Below are positions 35,968-44,313 of a DNA stretch of 64,000 nt, piece after piece. This DNA is from Brevundimonas sp. (GTDB lineage: Bacteria > Pseudomonadota > Alphaproteobacteria > Caulobacterales > Caulobacteraceae), in assembly GCF_030704825.1 (NCBI RefSeq), contig NZ_JAUYNX010000012.1, forward strand, positions 1 to 64,000, in the 5' to 3' direction. A program made the position numbers and the translations under genes. The notes under the pieces were generated by a model. That model did not search any database. It was given only the letters and a program-made list of their open reading frames with translations, and had not been told where the DNA came from. How positions within the stretch are numbered: position 1 is the stretch's first letter; each line of letters begins with the position of its first letter.

Positions 35968-36084
35968 TCACAGGGCCTGGATCAGGGTGGCGACCAGGGC
36001 GGTCGGCAGGGCGGCGAGCAGGAAGGCGTTGAGGATGCCGTGGCCGACCTTCTCGATGAAGTAGGAAGCGTTCATGGTGTTCAT
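35968..36084 (-). CDS. 38-residue membrane peptide
   Basis: The short gene encodes MNTMNASYFIEKVGHGIL then a hydrophobic stretch and ends LIQAL. An ATG at 36084 follows GGAG at 8 bases. Residues 14-37 form one predicted transmembrane helix. The location at the head of the DUF2975-XRE-Smr unit, 134 bp upstream of the DUF2975 start, fits a regulatory or signalling peptide for this group. I know no family and coding is inferred from the ribosome-binding site, codon use and context. Confidence 0.55.
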   Translation of the reverse strand: MNTMNASYFIEKVGHGILNAFLLAALPTALVATLIQAL

Positions 36085-36213
36085 GGTCTTTCTCCGTTGG
36101 TCCTGAGTGAGGGATGTTTTTCACCCCTCTTTGATTGTTCCGCTGCATCGATCTTGCCGGTATCGGCTCGTTCGGGGAACGTCCCGGCGTCCGTCCTTGA
36201 AGACATAGATAGG

Positions 36214-36236
36214 ACGTGCCTAACGAAAAGGCACGT
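36214..36236. promoter_or_regulatory. Palindrome upstream of the small-peptide/DUF2975/XRE unit
   Basis: ACGTGCC (36214-36220) and GGCACGT (36230-36236) are perfect reverse complements flanking TAACGAAAA. It sits in the promoter region between the divergent rdgB and 38-residue-peptide genes, in DNA less GC-rich than its surroundings. The 7-bp arms suit a dimeric regulator, for example the XRE protein of this unit. Confidence 0.5.
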
Positions 36237-36239
36237 TAC

Positions 36240-36261
36240 ATATCGTTTAACGATATTAAAC
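36240..36261. promoter_or_regulatory. Overlapping AT-rich palindromes upstream of rdgB
   Basis: ATATCGTTTAACGATAT (36240-36256) is a perfect palindrome around a central T. It overlaps a second inverted repeat, GTTTAA-CGATA-TTAAAC (36245-36261). Together they form an operator-like site in the divergent gap 36085-36296. The second resembles TTAA-N5-TTAA rather than the TTAA-N7-TTAA of CtrA. Which regulator binds is unknown. Confidence 0.55.
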
Positions 36262-36296
36262 TTTGGCAATGGATTGTTGCGGAGCGCGTGATCGGA

Positions 36297-36899
36297 ATGA
36301 AACTGAAGCTTATCAAGGGGATGCGGCTGGTCGTGGCGACCCACAATCCCGGCAAGGCGGTCGAGATCGACGCCCTGCTGGGCGGACATTACGCGGTGGT
36401 CACCGCCGCCAGCCTGAATCTGCCCGAGCCGGACGAGACCGAGAGCACCTTCGCCGGCAACGCCCTGCTGAAGGCCCGCCATGCAGCCGACCGTTCGGGC
36501 GAGGTCGCCCTGGCCGACGACTCCGGCCTTTCGGTCGCGGCCCTGGACGGCGCGCCCGGCATCTTCTCGGCGCGCTGGGCCGGGCCGGACAAGGATTTCG
36601 CCTTCGCCATGCGCCGCGTCGAGGAGCGGCTGGAGGAGACCGGCTCGCCGGATCGCCGCGCCTGGTTCACCTCGGCCCTCGCCGTGGCCTGGCCGGACGG
36701 GCCGGCGGTGGTGGTCGAGGGCCGGGTCGACGGCCAGCTGACCTTCCCCCCGCGCGGCGACCGCGGCTTCGGCTACGACCCCATCTTCATCCCCGAGGGC
36801 CAGACCCGGACCTTCGGCGAACTGGATCCGGCGCTGAAGGACAGCATCAGCCACCGGGCGCGGGCGTTCGCGAAGCTGAAGGCCTGCCTGATTGACTGA
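36297..36899 (+). CDS. rdgB: Non-canonical purine NTP pyrophosphatase (XTP/dITP diphosphatase)
   Basis: RdgB hydrolyses dITP, ITP and XTP to keep them out of nucleic acids. The 200-residue protein has the family's N-terminal [13 protein letters not shown] motif, the metal-binding [22 protein letters not shown] region, and the [11 protein letters not shown] segment. The ATG at 36297 gives the normal length; an ATG at 36321 begins nearer the core but leaves an overly close AAGGGG. It is followed by hemW with an 8-bp overlap. Confidence 0.95.
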   Translation: MKLKLIKGMRLVVATHNPGKAVEIDALLGGHYAVVTAASLNLPEPDETESTFAGNALLKARHAADRSGEVALADDSGLSVAALDGAPGIFSARWAGPDKDFAFAMRRVEERLEETGSPDRRAWFTSALAVAWPDGPAVVVEGRVDGQLTFPPRGDRGFGYDPIFIPEGQTRTFGELDPALKDSISHRARAFAKLKACLID

Positions 36900-38055
36900 C
36901 GCGGTCCCCGACCCCGGAACGGATGTGGCGCTTTACGTCCACTGGCCGTATTGCGCCCGCATCTGTCCCTATTGCGACTTCAACGTCGTGCGCGACCGGG
37001 GCCGGGCGGAGGAACAGGCGGCGCTGGTCCAGGCCATCCTCGCCGACCTGGAGGCGCAAGCCGCCCTGACCGGTCCGCGCCGGCTGGCCTCGATCTTCTT
37101 CGGCGGCGGCACCCCGTCGCTGATGGCGCCCGAGGCCGTGGCCGCCGTGATCGAGCGGGCGAAGGCCCTGTTCCCGCCACGGGGCGAAATCGAGATCACG
37201 CTGGAGGCCAATCCCACCGATGCCGAAGCGGCCCGGTTCAAAGCCCTGGCCGACGCCGGGGTCAACCGCCTGTCCATGGGGGTGCAGGCGCTGGACGACG
37301 CGGCCCTGGCCTTCCTCGGCCGCAACCATTCGGCGGACGAGGCCCGCCGCGCCGTCGCCGTCGCCGCCCGGGCCTTCCCGCGCCTGTCCATCGACCTGAT
37401 CTACGCCCGGCCCGGCCAGACCGTGGACGGCTGGCGCGCCGAACTGACCGGGGCCATCGACCTGGGTTTTGAGCACGTCTCGCCCTACCAGCTGACCATC
37501 GAGCCTTCGACCGCCTTCGGCCGCGCCGTCGCCCGCGGCGCCTGGATCCCTCCCGACGAGGACCGCGCCGCCGCCCTGTACGAAACCACCCAGGCTGTCC
37601 TCGAGGCCGCCGGCTTCGACGCCTATGAGGTGTCCAACCACGCGCGCGGCGTGGCGGCGCGGTCCGCCCACAATCTCCACGTCTGGCGCGGCGGCGACTA
37701 TCTCGGGGCCGGGCCGGGGGGGCACGGGCGGCTGACGCTCGAAGGCGCGCGGACGGCGACGGTCGCGCACAAGGGCATCGGGGCCTATGTCGCCGGCGTC
37801 GCGGCCGGCGCGCCGTGGAGCGAGCGGGAGACGCAGTCGGCGCGGGACGCGGCGGAGGAGAAGGTGCTTCTGGGCCTGCGCACCATCGAGGGCGTGGCGC
37901 TGGCGGATCTGGCCCTGCTGGGCCGGACCGGGGCCACGGAACCGCTCGCCGGATTGATCGCGGACGGCTTCCTGACGGCGACTGCGGGACGGGTCAGGGC
38001 GACGCCGGCCGGCCGGCCGGTGCTGGACGGAGTGCTGAAGGCCTTGCTGGTTTGA
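36892..38055 (+). CDS. hemW: Radical SAM heme chaperone HemW
   Basis: HemW belongs to the coproporphyrinogen III dehydrogenase-like radical SAM family but acts as a heme chaperone rather than an oxidase. The 387-residue protein has the [4Fe-4S] motif CARICPYC (CxxxCxxC) near the N-terminus, the GGGTPSL segment and the family's [17 protein letters not shown] stretch. TTG is the start and overlaps the rdgB stop by 8 bp. The rdgB-hemW pair is common in proteobacteria. Confidence 0.92.
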   Translation: MTDAVPDPGTDVALYVHWPYCARICPYCDFNVVRDRGRAEEQAALVQAILADLEAQAALTGPRRLASIFFGGGTPSLMAPEAVAAVIERAKALFPPRGEIEITLEANPTDAEAARFKALADAGVNRLSMGVQALDDAALAFLGRNHSADEARRAVAVAARAFPRLSIDLIYARPGQTVDGWRAELTGAIDLGFEHVSPYQLTIEPSTAFGRAVARGAWIPPDEDRAAALYETTQAVLEAAGFDAYEVSNHARGVAARSAHNLHVWRGGDYLGAGPGGHGRLTLEGARTATVAHKGIGAYVAGVAAGAPWSERETQSARDAAEEKVLLGLRTIEGVALADLALLGRTGATEPLAGLIADGFLTATAGRVRATPAGRPVLDGVLKALLV

Positions 38056-38147
38056 GCGCCGAACCCCTCGCCTGGGCAGCGGGTGGATCATCATCCCCAA
38101 CAGGTTAGTCTTGTCGCGGTCGTCGTAACGAATGGGCTCCAAGGCAG

Positions 38148-39251
38148 ATGTTTCCCACCCGTCGCAGTATCCTCGAACTCGCCGCCGCCACGGCCGTTCT
38201 GTCCGCGACCACCGCGACCGCCGCGACGGCCCACGCGCGATCACGCGACAAGCTCGGCTATGCGATCGTCGGCCTCGGGGGGTACGCTAATGTCATCCTG
38301 CCGCGCTTCGCGGAGTGCCGGCACTCGAGGGTTGCGGCCCTGGTCAGCGGGTCAGCGGATAAGGCCCGGCGTTACGGCGTCCAGTACGGCGTGCCGGAAC
38401 GCAGCCAATATTCCTATGAAACCTTCGACGACCTCCGGAACAATCCGGACGTCGATATCGTCTATGTGATCCTGCCGAACGGGATGCATCACGAATACAC
38501 CCTGCGGGCCGCGGCGGCCGGCAAGCACGTCATGTGCGAAAAGCCGATGGCCAATACGGCGGCGGAGGCCGAATCGATGATCGCCGCCTGCCGGGCCGCC
38601 GACCGGAAATTGATGATTGGCTATCGCAGTCATTTCGAGGCGGCGAACCTCGAGGCCATGCGGGTCGTCAGGGCCGGGGAATTGGGCCGCCCGCGCATCG
38701 TCACAGCCGAACACGGCTTCAACATCGGCGATCCGACCCAGTGGCGGCTGAACCGGGCCCTGGCCGGCGGCGGCTCGCTGATGGACATCGGCATCTACAG
38801 CCTCCAGGCCGCCCGTTATCTCACCGGCGAAGAGCCGGTCGAGGTCACGGCGCTGGAATCGACCGATCGCTCGGACCCGCGGTTCCGCGAGGTCGAGGAC
38901 ACCATCAATTTCCAGCTTCGCTTTCCGTCCGGCGTCGTCGCCGACTGCGTCTCGACCTACGGCTCGCATCACAATCGCTACCGGGTGGTCGGGACGGAAG
39001 GCTGGATCGACGCCGAATCGGCCACGGGCTATGGCGGCAACCGCCTGCGTCTGCACCGCGACGGTCGCACGGCGGAACATCCCGTCCCCGAGGCCGGGCA
39101 AAACCAGTTCTCGGCCCAGCTCGATCACCTGTCCCTGTGCGTGATGAACGACCGCGCGCCGATCGTCGCCGGCGAGGAGGGGCTGAAGGACATGCGGATC
39201 ATCGAGGCCATCTACCGCGCCGCCCGCGAGCGACGCACGGTCTCACTCTGA
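38148..39251 (+). CDS. Tat-exported Gfo/Idh/MocA-family oxidoreductase
   Basis: The 367-residue protein has a twin-arginine signal (PTRRSILELAAATAVL) ahead of the fold, so it should be exported folded with its nicotinamide cofactor. The Rossmann motif is GYAIVGLGGYA and the catalytic lysine is in GKHVMCEKPMA, both typical of the family that includes Zymomonas glucose-fructose oxidoreductase. The rest contains the conserved GGGSLMDIGIYSLQAARYLTG. Its substrate is a sugar or polyol of unknown type. Its base composition is a little less GC-rich than that of its neighbours. Confidence 0.9.
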   Translation: MFPTRRSILELAAATAVLSATTATAATAHARSRDKLGYAIVGLGGYANVILPRFAECRHSRVAALVSGSADKARRYGVQYGVPERSQYSYETFDDLRNNPDVDIVYVILPNGMHHEYTLRAAAAGKHVMCEKPMANTAAEAESMIAACRAADRKLMIGYRSHFEAANLEAMRVVRAGELGRPRIVTAEHGFNIGDPTQWRLNRALAGGGSLMDIGIYSLQAARYLTGEEPVEVTALESTDRSDPRFREVEDTINFQLRFPSGVVADCVSTYGSHHNRYRVVGTEGWIDAESATGYGGNRLRLHRDGRTAEHPVPEAGQNQFSAQLDHLSLCVMNDRAPIVAGEEGLKDMRIIEAIYRAARERRTVSL

Positions 39252-39305
39252 TCCTCGCCCCCGCGGCCCCTTGAGCCGGGCGATCCCCGCTGGCACGGTC
39301 CGCCG

Positions 39306-40202
39306 ATGCCAGAGTTTCCGCCAGAGTCCGTGCCCGATCCCTCGCCGTTTCCCCCGATCGCCCCGCCGCGGCGACCGGTGGCGTCGGGTCTCTATCTGGT
39401 GTCGACGCCGATCGGGAACCTGAGGGACATGACCCTGCGGGCGCTCGATGTGCTGTCCGCCGCCGACCTGGTGCTGGCCGAGGACACCCGGGTCACCGGC
39501 AAGCTGTTGTCCGCCTACGGGCTGAAGGCGAAGCTGGAGCGCTGCGACGATCACGCCTCGCCGCGCGCCGCCGAACTGGCCATCGAGCGCCTGCGCGAAG
39601 GGGCGGTGGTCGCGCTGGTGTCGGACGCGGGCACGCCCCTGGTCAGCGACCCCGGCTTCGTCGTGGCCCGGGCGGTGATCGCGGCCGGCCTGCCGGTGCA
39701 TCCGATCCCCGGCCCGTCCAGCCTGCTGGCGGCCCTGTGCATCGCCGGCCTGCCCGCGGATCGGGTGCTGTTCGCCGGCTTCCTGCCCGCAAAGTCCGGC
39801 GCCCGCCGCGCGGCGCTGGAAGAGGTCCGCACCGCGCGACAGACCCTGGTCTTCTTCGAGAGCGGCCCGCGCCTGGCCGACAGCCTCGCCGACATGGCCG
39901 CCGTGCTGGGCCAGCGCCCCGCCGCCGTCGCCCGCGAATTGACCAAGATGTACGAGGAGTGCGTGCGCGGCTCCCTGGCCGAACTGGCCGTGGATCCGCG
40001 CTGCCAGTCGCCCAAGGGCGAGATCGTCATCGTCGTCGCCCCCGGCGAAGCGGAGGCCGCCTCGGAGGCGGACGCCGACGCGGCCCTGGCCGAGGCCATG
40101 ACCCGGCTGCCGCCCGGCGAGGCGGCGGCGGAGGTGTCGAGGGCCCTGAACCTGCCGCGCAAGCCGCTCTACAAGCGGGCGCTGGAGCTGCAGGGCCGGT
40201 GA
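39306..40202 (+). CDS. rsmI: 16S rRNA (cytidine-1402-2'-O)-methyltransferase
   Basis: RsmI methylates the 2'-OH of C1402 in 16S rRNA at the decoding site. The 298-residue protein has the SAM-dependent SPOUT-independent tetrapyrrole-methylase-type fold with STPIGNLRDMTLRAL, AEDTRVTGKLL, SDAGTPLVSDPG and the PGPSSLLAAL segment, in the correct order. It overlaps yraN by 4 bp (GTGA), a coupling seen in many proteobacteria. Confidence 0.95.
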   Translation: MPEFPPESVPDPSPFPPIAPPRRPVASGLYLVSTPIGNLRDMTLRALDVLSAADLVLAEDTRVTGKLLSAYGLKAKLERCDDHASPRAAELAIERLREGAVVALVSDAGTPLVSDPGFVVARAVIAAGLPVHPIPGPSSLLAALCIAGLPADRVLFAGFLPAKSGARRAALEEVRTARQTLVFFESGPRLADSLADMAAVLGQRPAAVARELTKMYEECVRGSLAELAVDPRCQSPKGEIVIVVAPGEAEAASEADADAALAEAMTRLPPGEAAAEVSRALNLPRKPLYKRALELQGR

Positions 40203-40639
40203 GCCGGAAGCGGCCGGAGGGGCGGCTGAAAGCCCCGAAGGTCGTGCGGGTCAAGCGCGGCTGGCGGGTCGCCCTCGGAGCCGTGTCCCACCGGCTCGGC
40301 CATCGGTCCGAATGGCTGGCCGCGGCCCTGCTGATGGCCGCGGGTTACCAGATCCTCGGCTTCCGCCTGAAGACCCGCGCCGGGGAGATCGACATCCTCG
40401 CGCGGCGCGGCCGGGTGCTGGCCGTGGTCGAGGTCAAGCGCCGCGCCACCCTCGAGGCGGCCCTGACCGCCCTTGGCCCCGACCAGTACGACCGGCTGCT
40501 GGCGGCCGGCCGGTCGGTGTTGCGCCAAAGACCCAGCTTGGCCGGTCACGTGCTGAGAATCGATATGGTGGCGCTGGCTCCCGGCCGGTTTCCGCGCCAT
40601 CGTCGCGGGGTTGTCGCCTTCGGGAGGGGCGCCGCATGA
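40199..40639 (+). CDS. YraN/UPF0102-family putative endonuclease
   Basis: The 146-residue protein is of the UPF0102/YraN family, a restriction-endonuclease-like fold. Residues D and E/K of the nuclease core are visible in RAGEIDILARRG and AVVEVKRRA. The N-terminus is a basic extension of about 25 residues. GTG at 40199 is used because it overlaps the rsmI stop (GTGA); its role in the cell is not established. It is coupled to the following SirB1-like gene by ATGA. Confidence 0.9.
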   Translation: MSRKRPEGRLKAPKVVRVKRGWRVALGAVSHRLGHRSEWLAAALLMAAGYQILGFRLKTRAGEIDILARRGRVLAVVEVKRRATLEAALTALGPDQYDRLLAAGRSVLRQRPSLAGHVLRIDMVALAPGRFPRHRRGVVAFGRGAA

Positions 40640-41451
40640 CCCGCGATGAAGCGATAGAGGTGCTCACCGAGGCCGGACAGGTCGGGGACGAGGCCTTTCC
40701 CCTGCTCGAAGCGGCCATCGCCTGCGCCATCCACGACCATCCGTTTCGCGATCCCGAGCCGGTGCGGACCCTGGCCGCCCGCGCCGCCGAACGGCTGGCC
40801 GAGCGCACCGGCGGCGAAAGCCCCGACGACGCCCTGGCCGAGACCATGGCCGCCGACCTGCGCCTGAACGGCGATCTGCTCAACTACGACCATCCGGGCA
40901 ACACCGACGTCATCGACGTGGCCGAGCGCCGGCGCGGCCTGTCGGCGGCCCTGTCGGTCTTCTACCTCGACGCCGCGCGGCGGGCGGGGATCAAGGCCCG
41001 GGGCGTCGACTTCCCCGGCCATTTCCTGCTGCGGGTCGAGACCCCCGAGGGGCCGGTCGCTCTCGATCCGTTCAGCCAGGGCCGGCTGGTGCTGCCGTCG
41101 GAGCTGACGCGGCGCGCGCTCAGGGCCGGGCTGACGCCGCACGTGGCCGACCGGCTGGACGTGCTGATGGCCCCGGTGACCGACCGCCAGGCCCTGATCC
41201 GGCTGCAGAACGTGCTGTTCAGCCGCGCCATCCGGGCCGAGGACTATGAGGGGGCCGAACGCTCCGCCCTGCGCCGGGCCCTGCTCGACCCCGAGGATCA
41301 CCGGCCGTGGCTGGACGTCGCCGCCGCCCGCGAGAAACAGGGCGCCCTCGCCGGCGCGCTGGAAGCCCTGGCCCACGCCCGCACGGTGGACGATCCGATG
41401 GAGGCCCACCGCCAGATGTCGGTCGACCGGGTCCGGCTGCAGCTCAATTGA
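40636..41451 (+). CDS. SirB1/transglutaminase-like protein
   Basis: The 271-residue protein matches the SirB1 family, with the pattern NYDHPGNTDVIDVAERRRGL and GVDFPGHFLLRVETPEGPVALDPFS, a transglutaminase-like core without an obvious catalytic triad, followed by a TPR-like helical tail. The Escherichia coli relative SirB1 has no settled function. Start overlap with yraN (ATGA) suggests one transcript with rsmI and yraN. Confidence 0.85.
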   Translation: MTRDEAIEVLTEAGQVGDEAFPLLEAAIACAIHDHPFRDPEPVRTLAARAAERLAERTGGESPDDALAETMAADLRLNGDLLNYDHPGNTDVIDVAERRRGLSAALSVFYLDAARRAGIKARGVDFPGHFLLRVETPEGPVALDPFSQGRLVLPSELTRRALRAGLTPHVADRLDVLMAPVTDRQALIRLQNVLFSRAIRAEDYEGAERSALRRALLDPEDHRPWLDVAAAREKQGALAGALEALAHARTVDDPMEAHRQMSVDRVRLQLN

Positions 41452-41452
41452 G

Positions 41453-41584
41453 CTGGCCTGCCGCTTTCAGACTACTTGAGGCCGGACCAGGCTTGCGCGC
41501 GCGCCCGCGGCTGCCCATTAGCCAATGCGCGGCTGTCCGCCTCCTGCGGCCCGGCCTCAAGTAGCGCGAAGCGCGGTAGGCCAG
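41453..41584. repeat. Intergenic inverted-repeat element before gshB
   Basis: The left arm (about 41453-41485) and right arm (about 41551-41584) are imperfect reverse complements. CTACTTGAGGCCGG pairs with CCGGCCTCAAGTAG and CTGGCCT with AGGCCAG at the outer ends; between these the arms carry GCGCGAAGCGCGG on one side and a decayed counterpart on the other. The right arm supplies part of the gshB 5' leader. The same 16-bp string occurs in the coding region at 1397-1412. Confidence 0.7.
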
Positions 41585-41595
41585 GGAAGATGTCC

Positions 41596-42537
41596 ATGCT
41601 CAGAGTCGCGATCCAGATGGACCCCGTCGAGGCGGTCAACATCGAGTCCGACACCACCTGGCTGATGATGACGACGGCCCAGGACCGGGGCCACGCCCAA
41701 TGGGTCTACGACTTCCGCACCCTGGCGCTGGAGGACGGCCGCCTGTTCTGCCGCGCCCGACCGGTGACCGTGCGCCAGACCCCCGGCGACCACGTCAGCC
41801 TCGGCGACGAGGTGAAGCTGGACCTGGCCGGGGACGTCGATGTGATCCTGATGCGGCAGGATCCGCCGTTCGACATGGCCTATGTCACCGCCACCTATCT
41901 GCTGCAGACGGTGCATCCGAAGACCCTGGTGGTGAACGACCCGGCCGAGGTCCGCAGCGCGCCCGAAAAGCTGCTGGTGACGCAATTCCCCGGCCTGACG
42001 CCGCCGACCCTGATCAGTTCGGACCCGGTCGCCCTGGTCGATTTCCACCAGCGTCACGGCGACGTGGTGCTCAAGCCCCTGCACGGCGCGGCGGGTTCGG
42101 GCGTGGTGCGCCTGAAGGCGGACGATCCGAACCTGGAGGCGCTGATCGAGATTCATGCGACGGGCAGCCGCGATCCGCTGGTGATCCAGAAATTCATTCC
42201 GGCGGTGTCGAAGGGCGACAAGCGGATCATCCTGATCGACGGCGAGCCGGTCGGCGCGATCAACCGCATCCCGGCCAAGGATCAGGTGCGCTCGAACCTG
42301 CGTGTCGGCGGCACGGCGGCCCCGGTCGAGCTGACCGACCGCGACCGCGAGATCTGCGCCGCCATCGGCCCCGAACTCAAACGGCGCGGCCTGATCTTCG
42401 TCGGCATCGACGTGATCGGCGACTACCTCACCGAGATCAACGTCACCTCGCCCACCGGCGCCCAGCAGCTGAAGCGCTTCACCGGCGTCGATGCGGCGGC
42501 GCTGATGTGGGACGTGATCGAGAAGAAGCGGTCGTAG
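41596..42537 (+). CDS. gshB: Glutathione synthase
   Basis: GshB joins gamma-glutamylcysteine to glycine in an ATP-dependent reaction. The 313-residue protein is an ATP-grasp ligase with [34 protein letters not shown], and the metal-binding EINVTSPTG near the C-terminus. Two ATGs lie in frame at 41590 and 41596; the second has AGGGA at eight-base spacing, whereas the first has it only two bases away. The gene is preceded by a repeat element and followed by a short palindromic segment. Confidence 0.94.
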   Translation: MLRVAIQMDPVEAVNIESDTTWLMMTTAQDRGHAQWVYDFRTLALEDGRLFCRARPVTVRQTPGDHVSLGDEVKLDLAGDVDVILMRQDPPFDMAYVTATYLLQTVHPKTLVVNDPAEVRSAPEKLLVTQFPGLTPPTLISSDPVALVDFHQRHGDVVLKPLHGAAGSGVVRLKADDPNLEALIEIHATGSRDPLVIQKFIPAVSKGDKRIILIDGEPVGAINRIPAKDQVRSNLRVGGTAAPVELTDRDREICAAIGPELKRRGLIFVGIDVIGDYLTEINVTSPTGAQQLKRFTGVDAAALMWDVIEKKRS

Positions 42538-42539
42538 GG

Positions 42540-42605
42540 CTTGGGGCCTGGGGCTTGGGTTTCGGAGACCGGGCCTCTTCCTAAGCCCTGAGCCCAGGCC
42601 CCAAG
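42540..42605. repeat. Short inverted repeat after gshB
   Basis: CTTGGGGCCTGGG (42540-42552) and CCCAGGCCCCAAG (42593-42605) are perfect reverse complements. The left side also contains short direct repetitions of CTTGGG and CCTGGGG. It begins three bases after the gshB stop and could act as a transcription terminator without a clear T-run, or be a repeat element fragment. Confidence 0.6.
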
Positions 42606-42668
42606 TCCTCCCCTTGCAAATCCCACGCGTTCGTGGTTCGTTCCTTTCCCGTACAGCGGGAGGAGCGG

Positions 42669-44258
42669 ATGCTCGCCAGCGTGGTGACCGTGGCTTTCGA
42701 AGGCGTGGACGCCCGGCGGGTGGACGTGCAGGTCCAGCAGCTGCCGTGCGGCGAGCATCCGTCCTTCAACATCGTCGGCCTGGCCGACAAGGCGGTGGCC
42801 GAGAGCCGCGAGCGGGTGCGCGGGGCCTTCGGCGGCATCGGCCTGTCCCTGCCGGTGATGCGGATCATCGTCAACATGGCGCCCGCCGACCTGCCCAAGG
42901 AGGGCAGTCATTTCGACCTGCCCATCGCCCTGGCCCTGCTGGCCTCGATGGGCGTCATCCCGCCGGACATGCTGGCCGGCTGGGCGGCGGTGGGCGAGCT
43001 GGGGCTGGACGGCCGGATCGCGCCGGTCGGGGGCGCCTTGCCCGCGGCGGTCGCCGCCGACGCCATGGGGCTGGGGCTGATCTGCCCGGAGGCCAACGGA
43101 CCCGAGGCGGCCTGGGCCGGAGACGCGGCGGTGCTGGCCCCGCGCTCCCTGATCGGCCTGGTCAATCATTTCAAGGGAACCCAGGTGCTGCGCCGGCCCG
43201 AGCCGGGGGCGATGCGGTCCGGAGACCGCGTCCCCGACCTGCGCGAGGTCAAGGGTCAGGAAAGCGCCAAGCGCGCGCTCGAGATCGCCGCGGCCGGCGG
43301 CCACAACCTGCTGTTCGTCGGCCCCCCGGGCTCGGGCAAGTCGATGATGGCGGCGCGCCTGCCCGGCCTGCTGCCGCCCCTGACGCCCCGGGAGTTGCTG
43401 GAGACCTCCATGGTCTGGTCGATCGCCGGGCTGATCGAGCGCGGTGGGCTGACCCGCGACCGGCCCTTCCGTTCGCCGCATCACTCCGCCTCCATGGCCG
43501 CCCTGACCGGCGGCGGCCTGAGGGCGAAACCGGGCGAGGCCTCGCTGGCGCACAACGGAGTCCTGTTTCTGGATGAGCTCCCCGAATACAGCGCCCAGGC
43601 CCTCGATTCCCTGCGCGCGCCGCTCGAGACGGGCGAGATCGTGGTGGCCCGGGCCAACGCCCACGTCCGCTACCCGGCCCGCTTCCAGCTGGTCGCCGCC
43701 ATGAATCCCTGCCGCTGCGGTCTCGGCGGCGCCGGCAAGGGGGCCTGCGGCAAGGCTCCGCGCTGCCAGCGCGACTATCAGAACCGCATCTCGGGCCCGA
43801 TGTTCGACCGCATCGACCTGACGGTGGAGACGCCGCCAGTCACCGCCGCCGACATGGCCCTGCCGCCGCCCGCCGAGGGCACGGCCGAGGCCGCGGCCCG
43901 GGTGCTGGCCGCCCGCGCCATGCAGGAAGACCGGCTGCGCGCGGCGGGCATCGATCCCGAAACCGCCCGGGACCAGACCGTCAACGCCCGCGCCTCGGGC
44001 GAGACTCTGGACCGGTTCGCCGCGCCCGACGACGCCGGACGGGCCCTGCTGATGCGGGCCGGAGAGGCGGGCGGTCTGACCGCGCGCGGCTGGACCCGGA
44101 CGCTGCGGCTGGCCCGCACCATCGCCGATCTGGACGGCTGCGACGGCGTCCTGCGCCGTCACATCGCCGAGGCCCTGGTTCATCGCCGGACGACCGTCGG
44201 CGCCCGTGGCGACTTCGAGCGGACGGCCGGCGCGGGGGCGGAGACGCGCGCCTTCTGA
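42669..44258 (+). CDS. comM: YifB/ComM-family magnesium chelatase-like AAA ATPase
   Basis: The 529-residue protein has an N-terminal lon-substrate-like domain (EGVDARRVDVQVQ... SFNIVGLADKAVAESRERVR) and a central AAA core with Walker A GPPGSGKSMMAA (about residue 217) and Walker B LFLDELPEY, plus a Mg-chelatase C-terminal part. ComM family members act in branch migration during natural transformation in Vibrio and Haemophilus; other bacteria carry it without known competence. The ATG at 42669 follows GGGAGGAGCGG, a strong ribosome-binding site. Confidence 0.93.
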   Translation: MLASVVTVAFEGVDARRVDVQVQQLPCGEHPSFNIVGLADKAVAESRERVRGAFGGIGLSLPVMRIIVNMAPADLPKEGSHFDLPIALALLASMGVIPPDMLAGWAAVGELGLDGRIAPVGGALPAAVAADAMGLGLICPEANGPEAAWAGDAAVLAPRSLIGLVNHFKGTQVLRRPEPGAMRSGDRVPDLREVKGQESAKRALEIAAAGGHNLLFVGPPGSGKSMMAARLPGLLPPLTPRELLETSMVWSIAGLIERGGLTRDRPFRSPHHSASMAALTGGGLRAKPGEASLAHNGVLFLDELPEYSAQALDSLRAPLETGEIVVARANAHVRYPARFQLVAAMNPCRCGLGGAGKGACGKAPRCQRDYQNRISGPMFDRIDLTVETPPVTAADMALPPPAEGTAEAAARVLAARAMQEDRLRAAGIDPETARDQTVNARASGETLDRFAAPDDAGRALLMRAGEAGGLTARGWTRTLRLARTIADLDGCDGVLRRHIAEALVHRRTTVGARGDFERTAGAGAETRAF

Positions 44259-44313
44259 ATCCAACCCCGTCTTAACGCCTGTCGGCGCATCCTGCGGTTC
44301 AAGGAGGCTGGCG

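Noticed and set aside
36245..36261. Possible CtrA-binding site
   Set aside because: Spacing is TTAA-N5-TTAA, whereas the known CtrA consensus is TTAA-N7-TTAA.
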